This document shows positions 11,172-23,400 of a stretch of 64,000 nt of DNA, in pieces. The position numbers were made by a program, and so were the translations under genes. Numbering within the stretch: the stretch's first letter is position 1; every line of letters starts with the position of its first letter. The stretch covers positions 3,348,001 through 3,412,000 of the forward strand of contig NC_088935.1 of assembly GCF_033473495.1 (NCBI RefSeq). The letters run 5' to 3'. This DNA is from Cercospora beticola. Taxonomy: Eukaryota > Ascomycota > Dothideomycetes > Mycosphaerellales > Mycosphaerellaceae. The notes beneath the pieces were generated by a model. It worked only from the letters and a program-made list of their open reading frames with translations, had not been told where the DNA came from and did no database searches.

Positions 11172-12970
11172 GGCGGCAATGCAAGTTCAAAACGGCAGAC
11201 ACACAGAGTCGATTGATTTCGGCCAACACACAGTCGCTGCTGCAATTGCACGCCAGCGACCATGGTGGCCAAAATAACACGCCGCGTGCCCAGGCCCATG
11301 CTGAGGTTGAGCAGGACCCCGCCGCAGAGCTCAATGGCTCAAGCAGCAGCAACCGAGCTCTTGCCGACGCTATCCCACCCATTGAGCAGGTTACCCAAGG
11401 AATTGACGAATCGTGCTCGCTACTACACGCGTCCTGTGTTTGTTGTCGCTGTCCACCGACACTGTCTGGAGCATCCTCGAATTCATGCCGCATCCCCTGC
11501 AACGCGACATCCTCTTGACCGGGCATCGCCAGCACACGCCCGCGGATCTCCGCCTGCCGTGTTAACCCGCAATTCAGTTGCTCGAATGCCCGAAGGGCCC
11601 AAGCCTATCTCTCCAACTCTGTTCTTGGTTCGTACTGTCCAGAACTGATTCGAGCCGTGGCCTACGAAAGCCACATCGGGTTCTGTCACTAGGTGGCATT
11701 TTGACTCGTAGGAAAGATCGACATGCAAGGAAACGCTTGACAAGTAACGCCCATCCGCCATCCGTGGCATCACTCCACTTAGGCCTCATGTTGCTGGGTG
11801 GGAAGTGCATCGAGAGACTTATCCGCTCCTGAAATGAAGACCAACAGAGGTGCAGCTTGAGTGAACATTCGAAACACTCCAGTAAACTCACATGCTATTG
11901 CGGCTTGCTGAGCCGCGGTCTGACAATACCAGCTCGCCCAGTCATGATAGTAGACTCAAGGTGGACAGCGAAGTACGTCTGAAGGTTGCCGAGTTATCAT
12001 TGTGTTCGTACCTGGCATACTGCAAAATCTTCAAGGACAGGAGCCAGCCGTGGACAGCAAAATGGAAACCCGGAAGCATTGACGCTTGGGTGTCTCTCGC
12101 GACCTTGATTGTTTGCTTGTCTTCCTTCTGTACACTAAATGCCTTAACCACGCCGCAGAATGCAGAGATGCAACGAGCAAATATATGCTCAGATTCCTCT
12201 GAACGCAGTATTGAAGGCGCGAAATCAGAGGCGAGTTCCCATTTTGCTTTCCGGTGGGAGGGGAGGTCCTCTTGGTGCTGCGATTCATCTGGACAGTGTT
12301 ACGATCTCACAACAAACAGTGTTCCCAGACGTGCCACCGGCATCGATACTCAATGGCCAGTCTGTACCAGATTCGAGCGTCGCAGATTCAGGTTGGAGGC
12401 CGCCATGCCAACCGTCGACCTCTGGCCCTCATTACCTTGACACTGCGCAGCATTTCGGTTTCACACGCTCGTTCAGCATTGCGTGGTTCCAATTATGAGA
12501 TGAGCAAAGCCCAGAGCTCGTATTGACAAGACAGCCAGGTGAGTCCACCTACGAAGTGCAAAGATGTGCGAAAGAGCATCTTGATGTATTGTCGTATCAG
12601 GTATCCTCGTGTGTCGGCGACCATCACTTATAACCGATGTGAACCGTACTGCAATCGTGCAGTGGAATCCTCGTTCTGGGTCTTGACGTTCCGTTTGCTG
12701 TGCACTCCTACAATCATCGCAGGGATCCTGATGCGTACTTGCAAAGCGTTCTCGTTATCGGAGGGTCTCGCAATGTTGGTGTACTAAATTGCTAGCAGTG
12801 TTGCCATCGTGGTCGCTCTCGCTTTGCTGCAGCCAGCCAAGCTTTCACACGTGATCGTGGTCTCCACGCGTGGCGAACGCGACTGCCTACGCGTGACACG
12901 TCCTTCGCACTTCCAGCTCCACAATTGACAACAACTGTTTGCGAGTGGTGTATAACAGGCCACTGCAGCC
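11172..12970. other. Gene-poor region with coding-like fragments
   Basis: Between the divergent BIO2 and BRC1 starts. Plus-strand frames at 11213-11518 and about 11407-11572 look protein-like (for example VWSILEFMPHPLQRDILL and then GHRQHTPADLRLPC in the latter), but I could not join them into a gene or recognise a family. A 182-codon plus ORF (11892-12440) also lacks motifs. They could be fragments of an unrecognised or decayed gene. Confidence 0.25.
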
Positions 12971-15616
12971 ATGGCCGACGAAGCCGAAACAGGTCCTCTG
13001 TTCGAGGGCGTGGTCTTCACCATTATACCCAGCGATGATCTTACCGCGGAGCGAACAAACACGCTGCTGACGACACTCGACGACAACGGCGCCACCTTTC
13101 GAGCTCTGCGCGACGACGACCGCTCCATCGACGACATCGACACCGTCACGCACGTCGTATCCACCCACGTCGACTTTCCGCAATACTCGCGCTGTTTAGA
13201 CCTCGGAATCTTCATTGTCAAGCCCTCATGGGTGCGGGACTGTATTCAGCGTGGCAAGCAGACCTCGCCCCGCCAGCACAGTCCCGACCCTAGCCAGTAC
13301 TTCCAAGATGTTGTCCTATCTTGTGCAGATTTGCCCGAAGGCGACGCCGAGGCCATCAAAGCAGGCGTCATCGCGCTGGGAGGTCAGCCGAGCAAAGGCA
13401 TGACCAAGCTCGTAACACACATTGTGACCATGAGCACAGACAATACCAAATGCAAAGTTGTGGAGGAGAAGGGACTGGACTGCAAGATTGTGCTGCCTCA
13501 CTGGTTCGATGCTTGCATTCGTCTCGGCAAGAAGATCAGCGAAAAGCCATACCAGTTTCCAGATCCAGAAATACTTCGCCGAAACAACGCTCCTGTGCGG
13601 CCGTCGCCCACACCTCAACTCACCGGGGCAGTGTCTGCTGTAGTATCAACGAGCGTGCCGCCGAGTCCATCAAAATCACGCAAAGCCTTCAACGCTCTGC
13701 CGTGCAAGAAGATATACTTTGCTCAAGACTTGGACATCTCCGAGCACTTGATTGAAGCTCTGACTGCTACCCTGGAAGTTGGCGGCGTAAAGATTGTGGA
13801 TACTGTCGAAGAGTGCGACATCTATATTGGCGGTTTCCGAGCGGGCAAAGAATATATCACGGCTTCGCAGGCTGGCAAAGAAGTCGCAAATTTGGCGTGG
13901 CTGTATCATGTTATACAGCGCAACAAATACACCAGTCCACTGCGGAAGCTCCTTCACTACCCTCTACCGCCTCAAGGAATTCCTGGCTTCGAGAACATGA
14001 GGATCAGTCTGTCGAATTACAGTGGTGAGGCACGTCTCTACGTTGAGAATTTGATCAAGTATAGCGGAGCCGAGTATACGAAGACAATGAAACAAGACAA
14101 CACGCATCTGATCACTGCCCATCGATCGGGAGAGAAGTGCGAAGCTGCTCAAGAATGGAACATTCAAATTGTCAACCATCTTTGGCTGGAGGAGAGCTTC
14201 GCGAAATGTGCTATCCAAGCCACATCAAATCCGAGATACACCCAATTTCCCACTCGTACAAATCTTGGCGAAGTCACTGGTCAGACTAGCCTCGACATGA
14301 AGAGCGTTGAGCGCATCTTCTTCCCGCGACCAAAGTCGCCACGAAAGGTGGCTGTGGTACAGAAGCCCAAAGCTCCTGAGAGCGCTACAACCTCCAAAGC
14401 TGCTCCGGAGCCTGAGAGAATGGAGTTTGACACGCACATGCCTGACGCGGAAGATGCTGAGACTGAAGACGAAGCGGAGCCTGAAACTGAGCAGAAGTCA
14501 ACCAAGAGACGACCTGGCCGGCCAAAGAAATCAGACGCAGCTGCCACACCTCGACCTGCAGCTCACTCACATGAGCCCGCCGATTCACCCATGCCACCTA
14601 GTACTGGGCGTGCTTCGAAGCAAAAGGCTAAGGAAAGCTTGATCTCAGCAGCTGCGGACATCGCTGCCTACCAAAAAGAGACCAAGCGTAAAGGCGGTGT
14701 CGTCTATGGCGGACTACGTGCAACCGCAGCGGAAGACAGGTCTTCACCCATTCCTCCGGCACGTCACTCTAGGAAGAGAGCAAGCGAAGAGTACGAGGCC
14801 TCGGCTCTGGATCCTGATCTCAGCGACGGGGAGACGCAACAAGTAGGAAGCAAGCCAAACAAAAAGGCGAAAACAACGAACACAGCGGCTTTGCCCCCTA
14901 TCAAACACCGGATGATGGTCACTGGCGACGATCGATGGCAAGACAATGGCGCCAAAGAGTCCAAGGATAAAACGACTCTCCGTCAACTCGGCATTCATCT
15001 CACACAGGATCCCAAAGACGTCGACATTCTCGTAGCGCCCAAACTTCTTCGAACCAAGAAATTCGTTTGCGCTATAGCCCGATCCCCACTTGTCGTGCAC
15101 ACGAGCTTTCTTGATGCTGCTCTAGAAAAGAAGAAGCTAATAGAGGACCCGCCCATGCTCAAGGACCGGGATGGCGAAGAGCGCCTTGGTTTCAAACTGG
15201 CCGAGTCACTTGATCGTGCCAAGCAGAATCAGCACAAGTTGTTCGCTGGGTGGTCCATCTACGTGACCAAAGACATCAAGGGCGGCTTCGACACGTACAA
15301 AGATATCATCACTCTCAATGGTGGCGTTGCACTCATGTATCAAGGCCGTACTGGCATCTCCTTGGCTACGCGTCGCTCGCGAACAGATCCCGCCGCTGGC
15401 GCAGAGAGCCAGAACCAGGGTCATGACGACGAGTTCAATTGTGTCTATCTCGTATCAGGAGAGACCGCGGCTGAGACCAAGCTGTGGACCGCCTTCCGAA
15501 AAGAGGCGGAGAAGCACGATCTCGAAGCACGTATTGTGACATCAGACTGGGTGCTGAATGCCGCGCTCAGCCAGCAAATTGTGAATCGAGATAAGTATCA
15601 CCTGGGGACGACATGA
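12971..15616 (+). CDS. Six-BRCT DNA-damage scaffold (Brc1/Rtt107 homologue)
   Basis: Single exon, 881 aa. Four BRCT repeats fill the N-terminal half, at about residues 8-95, 108-195, 240-320 and 345-425. They are recognisable from the repeated W-x-x-x-C/I endings: PSWVRDCIQRGK, PHWFDACIRLGK, LAWLYHVIQRNK and HLWLEESFAKC. A charged linker contains an AT-hook-like KRRPGRPKKS near 513. The last two BRCTs occupy about 645-730 and 750-880, the latter ending TSDWVLNAALSQQ. This architecture is that of S. pombe Brc1 and S. cerevisiae Rtt107. Those proteins bind gamma-H2A through the C-terminal BRCT pair and support replication-fork recovery with Smc5/6 and Slx4 partners. The role here follows from the family. 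Confidence 0.93.
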   Translation: MADEAETGPLFEGVVFTIIPSDDLTAERTNTLLTTLDDNGATFRALRDDDRSIDDIDTVTHVVSTHVDFPQYSRCLDLGIFIVKPSWVRDCIQRGKQTSPRQHSPDPSQYFQDVVLSCADLPEGDAEAIKAGVIALGGQPSKGMTKLVTHIVTMSTDNTKCKVVEEKGLDCKIVLPHWFDACIRLGKKISEKPYQFPDPEILRRNNAPVRPSPTPQLTGAVSAVVSTSVPPSPSKSRKAFNALPCKKIYFAQDLDISEHLIEALTATLEVGGVKIVDTVEECDIYIGGFRAGKEYITASQAGKEVANLAWLYHVIQRNKYTSPLRKLLHYPLPPQGIPGFENMRISLSNYSGEARLYVENLIKYSGAEYTKTMKQDNTHLITAHRSGEKCEAAQEWNIQIVNHLWLEESFAKCAIQATSNPRYTQFPTRTNLGEVTGQTSLDMKSVERIFFPRPKSPRKVAVVQKPKAPESATTSKAAPEPERMEFDTHMPDAEDAETEDEAEPETEQKSTKRRPGRPKKSDAAATPRPAAHSHEPADSPMPPSTGRASKQKAKESLISAAADIAAYQKETKRKGGVVYGGLRATAAEDRSSPIPPARHSRKRASEEYEASALDPDLSDGETQQVGSKPNKKAKTTNTAALPPIKHRMMVTGDDRWQDNGAKESKDKTTLRQLGIHLTQDPKDVDILVAPKLLRTKKFVCAIARSPLVVHTSFLDAALEKKKLIEDPPMLKDRDGEERLGFKLAESLDRAKQNQHKLFAGWSIYVTKDIKGGFDTYKDIITLNGGVALMYQGRTGISLATRRSRTDPAAGAESQNQGHDDEFNCVYLVSGETAAETKLWTAFRKEAEKHDLEARIVTSDWVLNAALSQQIVNRDKYHLGTT

Positions 15617-16293
15617 AGGGCGAAGTTATGGACGGGTGGCTATCGTGTGTTCAGCAGAAGCTGGTGTCCGAATGATGGAATTGTGTTTTATGCTCCGTAG
15701 GTCCATGGTTGGCTTGGAATCAGCTGGGCTGTCAAACTTGCATGTAAATAGAGAGCGAGCATGATTTGCTCCAAACACGAATGATAATGGATGACGATGA
15801 GCAGGAGCAGGAAATTAATTGTCACTGATGTTGGCTTGACGAGATTCGTTGTACTATGGTACCGGCACCCAGATGCTCGATCACTTTGCACTTGTGGTAC
15901 AATGTCCATATAGGCAGATAGCCTTCGCGATTGCTTTCAAACGCTCCTGCTTTGGGTGGTCCCTAAAGCCTCGCATCGGGCCAGAGACTATCGCTGGCAC
16001 CACTCTCCAGCGAGCCAACGCATAACGTGAGAACCCTTTGGGCCTGCTACGGGAAGCGCTCACTATACCGTCAGATATCTGCATATTGGGGTTTCAGCGC
16101 GTTTCCGCCATCTTTCTCGGGATCAAAGTGAGCAGGAACTTGAACTGCTCATGTGTATGTGGATCCTGCAAGTGAGTTCAACGCCGCGGAAATTGGAAAT
16201 GGTATGACAGTGTCAAGTTACCACATGGAGAGAATGCGGTAATAAGTGAAGCGTCTAAAGATTGCCTCTCGTGTCGTTTTCAATTCATGCGCA
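15617..16293. other. 3' flanks of convergent BRC1-like and PPN1 genes
   Basis: No gene seen. The region is AT-richer than its neighbours, as expected for terminator and 3' UTR sequence of two convergent genes. Confidence 0.4.
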
Positions 16294-18336
16294 TCAATAT
16301 CCAAATTCCTCATCAATCTCATCAGGAGACATGGTATCAACGTACGCTCTCCGCACAAATGTATACCACGCCTCGTTCTGTTTTCGATGCTGTCGCTTCT
16401 TGCCTTTGCGATGCTTCTTCTTTTTCTTCTTTCCTTTCTTGCCCATCTCCTCGAAATCTTCGCTGTCCTCATCATCCTGATCATCACTATCGTTGTCTCG
16501 CTCATCACCGTCTTCATCTAATGCTAGGCTCTCATCCTCTGGCTGAAAGTCACCTATCCTTCTCGCGAGGTCCAATAAGCTAGGCAAGGTAAGATCGTCC
16601 AGGTGATACACCTTGTCATGTTTCGTATCGTACAGAACTTCGTATTTGAACTCCTTCGGCTTCGGCTTATGATCTTTGGCGGGAGGCTTCTTGCCTTTGT
16701 GCTTACCTTCGCGCCATTTATCAGTCTCCATGCTGTCATCACCAATCTCCTCGCCCGCGAAATCGTTATTGATACGCGTGAGGTTGGCGAAATATTGCGT
16801 GAATTTCACCAGCGAAAAGGTTTGAGGAGAATACGCTGGGCCTGGCGGCGAGGATTTCGATGGCGGTTCAGGGATCGTAAATTTGTACTTCTTGGGCATC
16901 TTTTTCTTCTTTTTCTTTTTCCCCGTCACGTCAATAATATCAGAGTCTTCGAAATCGAATGGCGCCGGCTCTGTTACGCTGTTCACATCCATAACGTGGT
17001 CCTCAAGGCCGGTGGTATTGTACTCGAACACGCGCAGGGTTGGGAACAGATTCGGTACAACACTTGGGCTCACGAAGCTAGCCGCAAAGCGTTGTGCATA
17101 CTCGCCGCCGATTTTCTTGAGATATTTCTTCTGCTTTTTTCGGAACTTGTCCTTCTTCCCCTTGGTCGTAGTATCGAGCCAATCTTTCGATTTGGCCTTT
17201 GGTGGCGAAGGTAAATCTGACCATTCATCACGCAATTGCAAGAAATAGTCTGTTTTGCCAACTGCAGACAGATCGTCATCTCCGGAGTCTTCTGTATGCA
17301 CATACTGCATGCGTCCTTTCTTCGTGTCTTTCTCCAGGTCCTTGAAGTCCTGTAACATAAAGTGATCGTAATTGAAGTGACCATAGTGACTACTGACAAT
17401 CACATCGCGATACTGCCGTAGCCAAAGAGTGTACTTCTGCCAGCATGTTTCGTCCCACGCAGTCTTCGCATCCTGACGAACTGGCGGCACGTGCCCAGTC
17501 AGCATGGCCTTCATTCCTCGATCACGCATGAACTGCAGCTGCACCCGCAGCCATTCCATCTGCTGATACCCAGGCTCTCCGTGCAGTGCGCATCCATCGA
17601 CGCCAGCGTTACTGTTGAAGAAGTAGAGGGTATTCAGACTAAATACCGCGAGCTTCTGCGGGATCACTTCCACGTAGAACCAACCTCCCTGCTCGAAAGA
17701 ATGCGACTGGACTTGCGGGATGAACTGCTTCCAGAGGCCCGCATAGGTTCTGGTCCATCTGTTCGGGCCTTTGGCCAGAATGTTGTGTGGCAGAATGTCG
17801 TTGTTTCCCAAGTTCGGCACAATTGGGATGACGAAGTCGTTGTTGGGATCATCGTCCTCCTCGTCGCCATTGTGCCTGCCGAATGCTTCGGTCATCTTAT
17901 CCACCATGAACCTATTCAAACCAAGTACTTGGTCCGCCGTTCGCGGGTACTCCTCATCATTGTCGTGACGCGCCGAGTCGCCTGTCCAGATGACAAAGTC
18001 GATACTATCCTTGAACTCTTTTGCGACCCATTCCATCGTCTTATTGATCAGGGCAATCGGACTGTCACAGTCGCTGGACTCGGCGCCGTAGATGCCCGCC
18101 GGGCCTTGTCCGCGGTGGCACGCTGCATCTTCGGAAGTCGACGAGGAGACTTGGTAGAATCGGTCTGGGTGGAAGTCTGTGATGTGCAAGAAGCGGCCGT
18201 GAAGTTTCCTCTTCTTCGTCGTGTGAGAAAGCGCGCTCGCTGGCGCCTGCTCGTCCTGCAACGGAATCTGAGCTGGAGGTGCGGCGAGGGCTTCGGCAAC
18301 CAGCACCGAGAACAGCAGGCGGAAGCAAATGTGCAT
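16294..18336 (-). CDS. PPN1: Vacuolar endopolyphosphatase
   Basis: Single exon, 680 aa. The N-terminus has a short hydrophobic signal-anchor (MHICFRLLFSVLVAEALA). The calcineurin-like metallophosphatase motifs come in order: HITDFHPD near residue 50, WTGDSARHDND near 115, VPNLGNND near 175, LTGHVPP near 280 and SSHYGHFNYD near 315. The Asp, Asn and His residues of these motifs bind the two metal ions. The C-terminal third is rich in Lys/Asp/Glu with poly-Lys tracts, as in fungal Ppn1. The enzyme cuts inorganic polyphosphate chains internally in the vacuole; in yeast it is made as a type II membrane precursor activated by vacuolar proteases. The length is close to yeast Ppn1 (674 aa). Confidence 0.95.
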   Translation of the reverse strand: MHICFRLLFSVLVAEALAAPPAQIPLQDEQAPASALSHTTKKRKLHGRFLHITDFHPDRFYQVSSSTSEDAACHRGQGPAGIYGAESSDCDSPIALINKTMEWVAKEFKDSIDFVIWTGDSARHDNDEEYPRTADQVLGLNRFMVDKMTEAFGRHNGDEEDDDPNNDFVIPIVPNLGNNDILPHNILAKGPNRWTRTYAGLWKQFIPQVQSHSFEQGGWFYVEVIPQKLAVFSLNTLYFFNSNAGVDGCALHGEPGYQQMEWLRVQLQFMRDRGMKAMLTGHVPPVRQDAKTAWDETCWQKYTLWLRQYRDVIVSSHYGHFNYDHFMLQDFKDLEKDTKKGRMQYVHTEDSGDDDLSAVGKTDYFLQLRDEWSDLPSPPKAKSKDWLDTTTKGKKDKFRKKQKKYLKKIGGEYAQRFAASFVSPSVVPNLFPTLRVFEYNTTGLEDHVMDVNSVTEPAPFDFEDSDIIDVTGKKKKKKKMPKKYKFTIPEPPSKSSPPGPAYSPQTFSLVKFTQYFANLTRINNDFAGEEIGDDSMETDKWREGKHKGKKPPAKDHKPKPKEFKYEVLYDTKHDKVYHLDDLTLPSLLDLARRIGDFQPEDESLALDEDGDERDNDSDDQDDEDSEDFEEMGKKGKKKKKKHRKGKKRQHRKQNEAWYTFVRRAYVDTMSPDEIDEEFGY

Positions 18337-20489
18337 GTTCGATGGAGGTGCTGGTCACGACCCGCGCGACCTACGAGCAAATACCAGCAACCTCCGCCCC
18401 CGGCTTGCCCAGCAGCCTCGCGATTCCGTGGTGGGTGCGGTGAGAAAGTGATGGCACACGGAAATCTGGCGACCGACGTCACCTCGCGACAACAATGCAA
18501 GGTACACGCAGCGACCGCGGAGCTGGATCTGGCCGGGCAAACTGAAGATTGCTGCTCGTTCTGGCACGACGGCCGTGGACTTCGAAATGCCTCGCGATGT
18601 CTCGCTCGGCCAGCAGCGCGATGATAGATGTACACGACCTTGATGGGACACGCGACACTCTGCATCCCACCTCTTCCCTCTTGCCCTCCACCCACGACCA
18701 GCGGCGGCAGCCTGGGGATCGACCGACTGCATCGTGGCAGCCAATCACATCAAGTGCAGCAGAAACGTTGTGCGTCGAGCTGCTGTCGTTCAACGCTGGG
18801 CGTGACCTCCGTCTTGTCATCTGCGCACGCTGCCACGGCCCATCTTCGTGATCGAAGTCATGCTGGCGACTTGCATCCTTTCACGTGGTCACATAAGCCT
18901 AGGCGCGTGTGCAACAAAGCTATGGGCAGGACCGCGACGGCATCTAAAAGCTCCAACGCTAGGTCGGAATTTATAGGAATGCTGACAATCCTGCACAGCT
19001 GCCCGCTTCTGTCCATGTACGATGTGTGCACAGGAGCGGTTTGGGATGCCATTCAGCACTAGGCATTCGAGGGTTGTGAGGTCGATAGTCAACTCAATAA
19101 TACCACGAAGTAGAGGGACGAAATATCTGCCAAGGATGTCCGTCTACTTGAAGTCACCATCCAAGCGTGGACGTCAGCAAATTGGCCTGTATCGACGTCG
19201 AAACCATAGCCGACGTGGATTCATATCGAGTCCAGAGAAGGCATGAAAGACTTTGGGCAGGTGATGCAGACGGCTTCGAGATTGGTCTATATCTGGCCTA
19301 TGTTCCGAGGAGGGGCACAAGCACGCATGTTATCATTCCTCTGCCACAAGAGCCACAAAAGCAGCGTGGCACAGATCGATCGTGCATCTGTAAGGTCCAG
19401 CCGCGTAACCCTACTGACTGACGATGTGCTCGACAGTGAATCTTCGGCAAAAAGTATAGATTGGGTCAGGCCTGTTTCCGTGGCATTCCCGGAGTTCATG
19501 CCATGGGAATAGATATGGGATGATGCTGACGATCAGCCGACTATTTTACCACAACGCAGGCGCCACTCTGGCTGGGCTGCGGCCACAGGATCTATACACT
19601 ATCGCAGTGCTTATTCAACTGCTTCGACTGTAGTGGCGAGCGAAGCACTGAACAGACGGGCAAATACGGTTTGTAAGTGCTGACTGAGCGGCGTCCAGCG
19701 GTCCAGGTGCATGGATAAGGAGGATGAACAGAGTTATCATCAGGCATGCCTTGCTCGGACTATTCTTGTCTCTAATGCTTAGTTGGCACCACAACAGGCA
19801 ATCCAAGCACCAGCTGATGGGACCGAGGCGCGAGGCGTCCACGCTGCTAGGCGTGCTGCTTTCGCGCTGTCCTCCGTCTCGTTCATGTAGGTCCAGCTGG
19901 GACGGGCAGATGCAGTACGACTGAGCTGAGACAGCGCGGTGCTGGGACTCGGCTTCCGAGAGCTTGTGTTGCATGCACGGAGCATCCGACGACAGCGAGC
20001 AGGCACAGCAGTGGCTCGCGGCTGAGGACCTGGCAGAGGCAATTTAGGCCTCGCTGTGTTGGTCTGTGAGATGCGTGCTCGTGCTCCGGCCGCGGCGGAC
20101 AGGAGGGGAGCGGTGATATAGACTTGCCTCTGCTGTCGCTCACGATGGCCATGGAAACGCATCTCGACTTGTTGGACCGGGTATTGCACAATTGCAGCCG
20201 CTACTGACAGCCGGCCGAGCAGTGTGGCGTCGGAGGCTCTGCCTGGAGAGCCGAGCGGGCATCGTGCACAAGAATTATGATGGAGGAGTGTGCACGTGCC
20301 GACGACCTGCGCACGACATCATCAACATCGTCCTCGCCGGCTGCTGCTGCTGCTGCTGTGCCCTTCTTCCAGTCGCATCTGCTCTGCGATAACCGCGCCG
20401 TGCGCTGCAACACCCACCAACCGCAACATTTCACATGGCGACTGATCACATGCGATGACCACGCTTTCTGGTCGGTCGACGCTGCCAGC
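18337..20489. other. Gene-free GC-rich region between PPN1 and MHP1 starts
   Basis: About 2.1 kb between two divergent genes. The open frames here are short or compositional and show no domains. A short (CTG)6 run lies at 20341-20358, about 130 bp before the MHP1 start. Otherwise I see nothing. Confidence 0.4.
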
Positions 20490-23400
20490 ATGGAGGGCAT
20501 TCACGGCGTCGACGTGAGCTGGTTACATCATCCGCAAAAATCGCCCAAAGGTCAGTCAGCGAGCCCAACGCGGCGCCTAGGTCGTGCACCGAGCTGATCC
20601 ACACATGCGCCTGCAGCCACCGCCGACGCCCGCAAGGCCACGCCCGCTCCCTCCTCGACGCCGAACACCCCCGCACCACCCCGGGAGCAGCAGAACGGCC
20701 ACAACCCACCGGCACCACGCAGTCCGCTGCAGCAAGCCGCCCCCGATGGCGCCCGCTCTTCGTATTTTCCCCGCGCCGTGACCACGCCCACGCCGCTCGA
20801 ACCCGTGAAGGACACTACCGCAGCACATCCCAGCACGCCCACAGCTGCGAGCACCCGCACCACGAGGCGGCCAGGCCTGCTGAGCCGTTCGAGTTCAGAG
20901 AAGCTGAGCAGCGATGGGAAGACCATGCCCCGGCGAACCTCTTGGCTAAACAAGATTAGCAGCAATTTCTCTTCCACACCCACCGCTTCCCCAACTACAG
21001 GAGGTGCTCAAGCCACTCCGCCCCCCTCGACTGCTGCTGTCGGTTCAGTACCCGCTGCAGCAGGTGCCGCAAACAACGTAAATGGAGGGCCTACAGAGGG
21101 CGCCGAGCCACATGTACCACTGCGTCCGAAGGAGTCGTCGTCCAACTTCTTTTCCAACCTTACCCGCAAGCTGTCTGCTGGCCAGAGCAATGTCGCGCCT
21201 AAAGTCCAGGCCAAAGGTGGAATGTGTGCACGGCGTGTGCTCAACATCGATCCCAACCGGGAGCGGTGTCTGCTATCCGAAGTGGATGTGAGCCGCTTGA
21301 GAAAAGTGTCATTCTGCGTGGATGTCGAGATCGCCGGCGGCCCCAAGTATCACGATGAGGAGGATGAGGAGGAAAAGAAGCAGCGAAAAAAAGACTTCAA
21401 GCTCAAGGAGCGAGCTGAGGGCGAAGCGCTCAAACACCCGCAGGCGCGTCGGGAGGACGTAGATGAGAAGGCTGATGCCGAGCTTAACAGCAAGAGTAAA
21501 GCCCTGCCAATACCTTCGAAGCCAAACACAGAACACCCCGACCATGCCGGGACGCCGTCTGTCGGGAGCGTCAGCCCGCCGATCGGAAGCGTCGATGAGA
21601 AGGATGGCATGACGAGAAAGAAAGAGAAGAAAAAGAGATCAGAAGAGGAACGCAAGGAGCGTAAGGAGAAACGACGGCGACGCGCTGAGGAGAACGGCTC
21701 GATACCTGTCGAGCTATCAATGGATGCTGACGCATCCTCGCCGCCTGGAAAACCACCGATACCCACCACAACGACAGCTCCTCCCGTAGATGCCAGCAGA
21801 CAAGACCGGCCAACTACTGATCCTGTCCGAATATATAGACGATGTTGTCAGCTCCGCGAGACGCCCATCTTGAAGCGCATTACTGAGCAATTGATGTCTC
21901 CAACTTGCTGCGTGCCGCACGAGCCTGGTGTGGTGCATTGCCTCAACCTCACCGGCTCCCGGTTGCAGCTTGCTGACATGGTAACGCTGGGAGACTGGCT
22001 TGCAGTGGTACCTGTGAAGAAATTGCTATTGGAAGATGCTGATCTCAGCGATGAAGGGCTGCGCTGCATCCTTGCTGGATTACTAGCGGCTACAAAACCG
22101 CAACCCACGCGGCGGAAAAGCACTACGCCCAAACATCGGCAGGGCGTGGAAGCTCGATCGTACCAAGAACGAAGCGGTGTGGTTGAAAAGCTGACGCTCA
22201 AGAATAACCCTCGGATTACGCGGGTCGGGTGGAAGCATATCAGCCTATTCCTCTATATGTGCAGATCTATCAAGGCAATCGACATGTCGATGATACGATT
22301 TCCTGCAAGCATACCTTCGAGTGCCCATGAGACCCTCGACCAAGGCTCCCAACTTGCGACGGTGAGCCAGACATCTGATGCAGACACTGCAGAGATACTG
22401 TACAAATGTCTAAGTCAGCGTTTGGGTGGCGATAAGCTCGAAGAGCTTATTGTTTCCGAGTGTGGCTTGACTGCATCGCATATCCGAAAAATCGTGGATG
22501 CTGCTATCATGTGTGGAATCAACCGACTCGGATTTGCAGGTAATCACCTCGATGACGAGGGATTGCAGCACATTCTTCACTGGCTGCGATCAGGAGTATG
22601 TGGGGGACTGGACCTCGGAGGAAATGACCTGCGTGGCAAACTCGATTCGATTGCAGAAGCGCTGAGCGCGAGAGGCGGCACGCCTTGCTGGGGGCTGAGC
22701 TTCGCTGGATGCAATCTCGACAGTGCTTCTGTCAAAGTATTGTTCCCAGCATTGGTCAAGCTTCCGGACTTTCGATTTATTGACTTGAGCCACAATCCTG
22801 ATCTCTGTGGCCAAGACAACGAAACAATCTCACTGCTCCGGAGATACATTGGTCAACTCAAGTACCTGAAACGAATTCACCTCGCAGATGTGGGAATGAG
22901 TCCAAAGCAAGCCATTGCACTCGCAGACGTATTGCCTGAGGGACCGCTGCTCGCTCACATCAACATATTGGAGAACCCCGAGCTTTCAGCCTTGGCCAAT
23001 GCTAAAGAAGAGGGCGATCAGGAGGAGGCTTGTGCGCTCTATGCTAGTTACATGGCCGCTGTACGAGTGTCTAACACCTTGATCTGCATCGACATAGACG
23101 TAAGTTGCTCAGCGTCGCATGTTGTTGATTCCAGCTGACACATTCTAGGTACCTTCGCCTGATAACAGCGAGGTCGTCAAAGCTCTTGCTAAACAGGTCG
23201 TGGCTTATTCGCTACGCAACATGGAGCAATTTGCGATCGCAGAGGCTACTGACACATCGACCTTTGCGACTACCAACGCAATGACTTCCATGTCAGAACC
23301 TCATGGCGGCGAGAAGCAAATCAAGGAGGTCGCAGTTCCTGACGTCCTGATGCATCTCGTGGGCCATGTGGATGGCTACCCTGAGAACCATGACAACGAT

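Noticed and set aside
17491..18624. 377-codon plus-strand ORF
   Set aside because: It lies antisense to PPN1, whose motifs and length are certain; the plus frame has no domain and is a codon-structure shadow.
20341..20358. CTG run as an unusual expanded repeat
   Set aside because: Only six units in a GC-rich leader; not remarkable.
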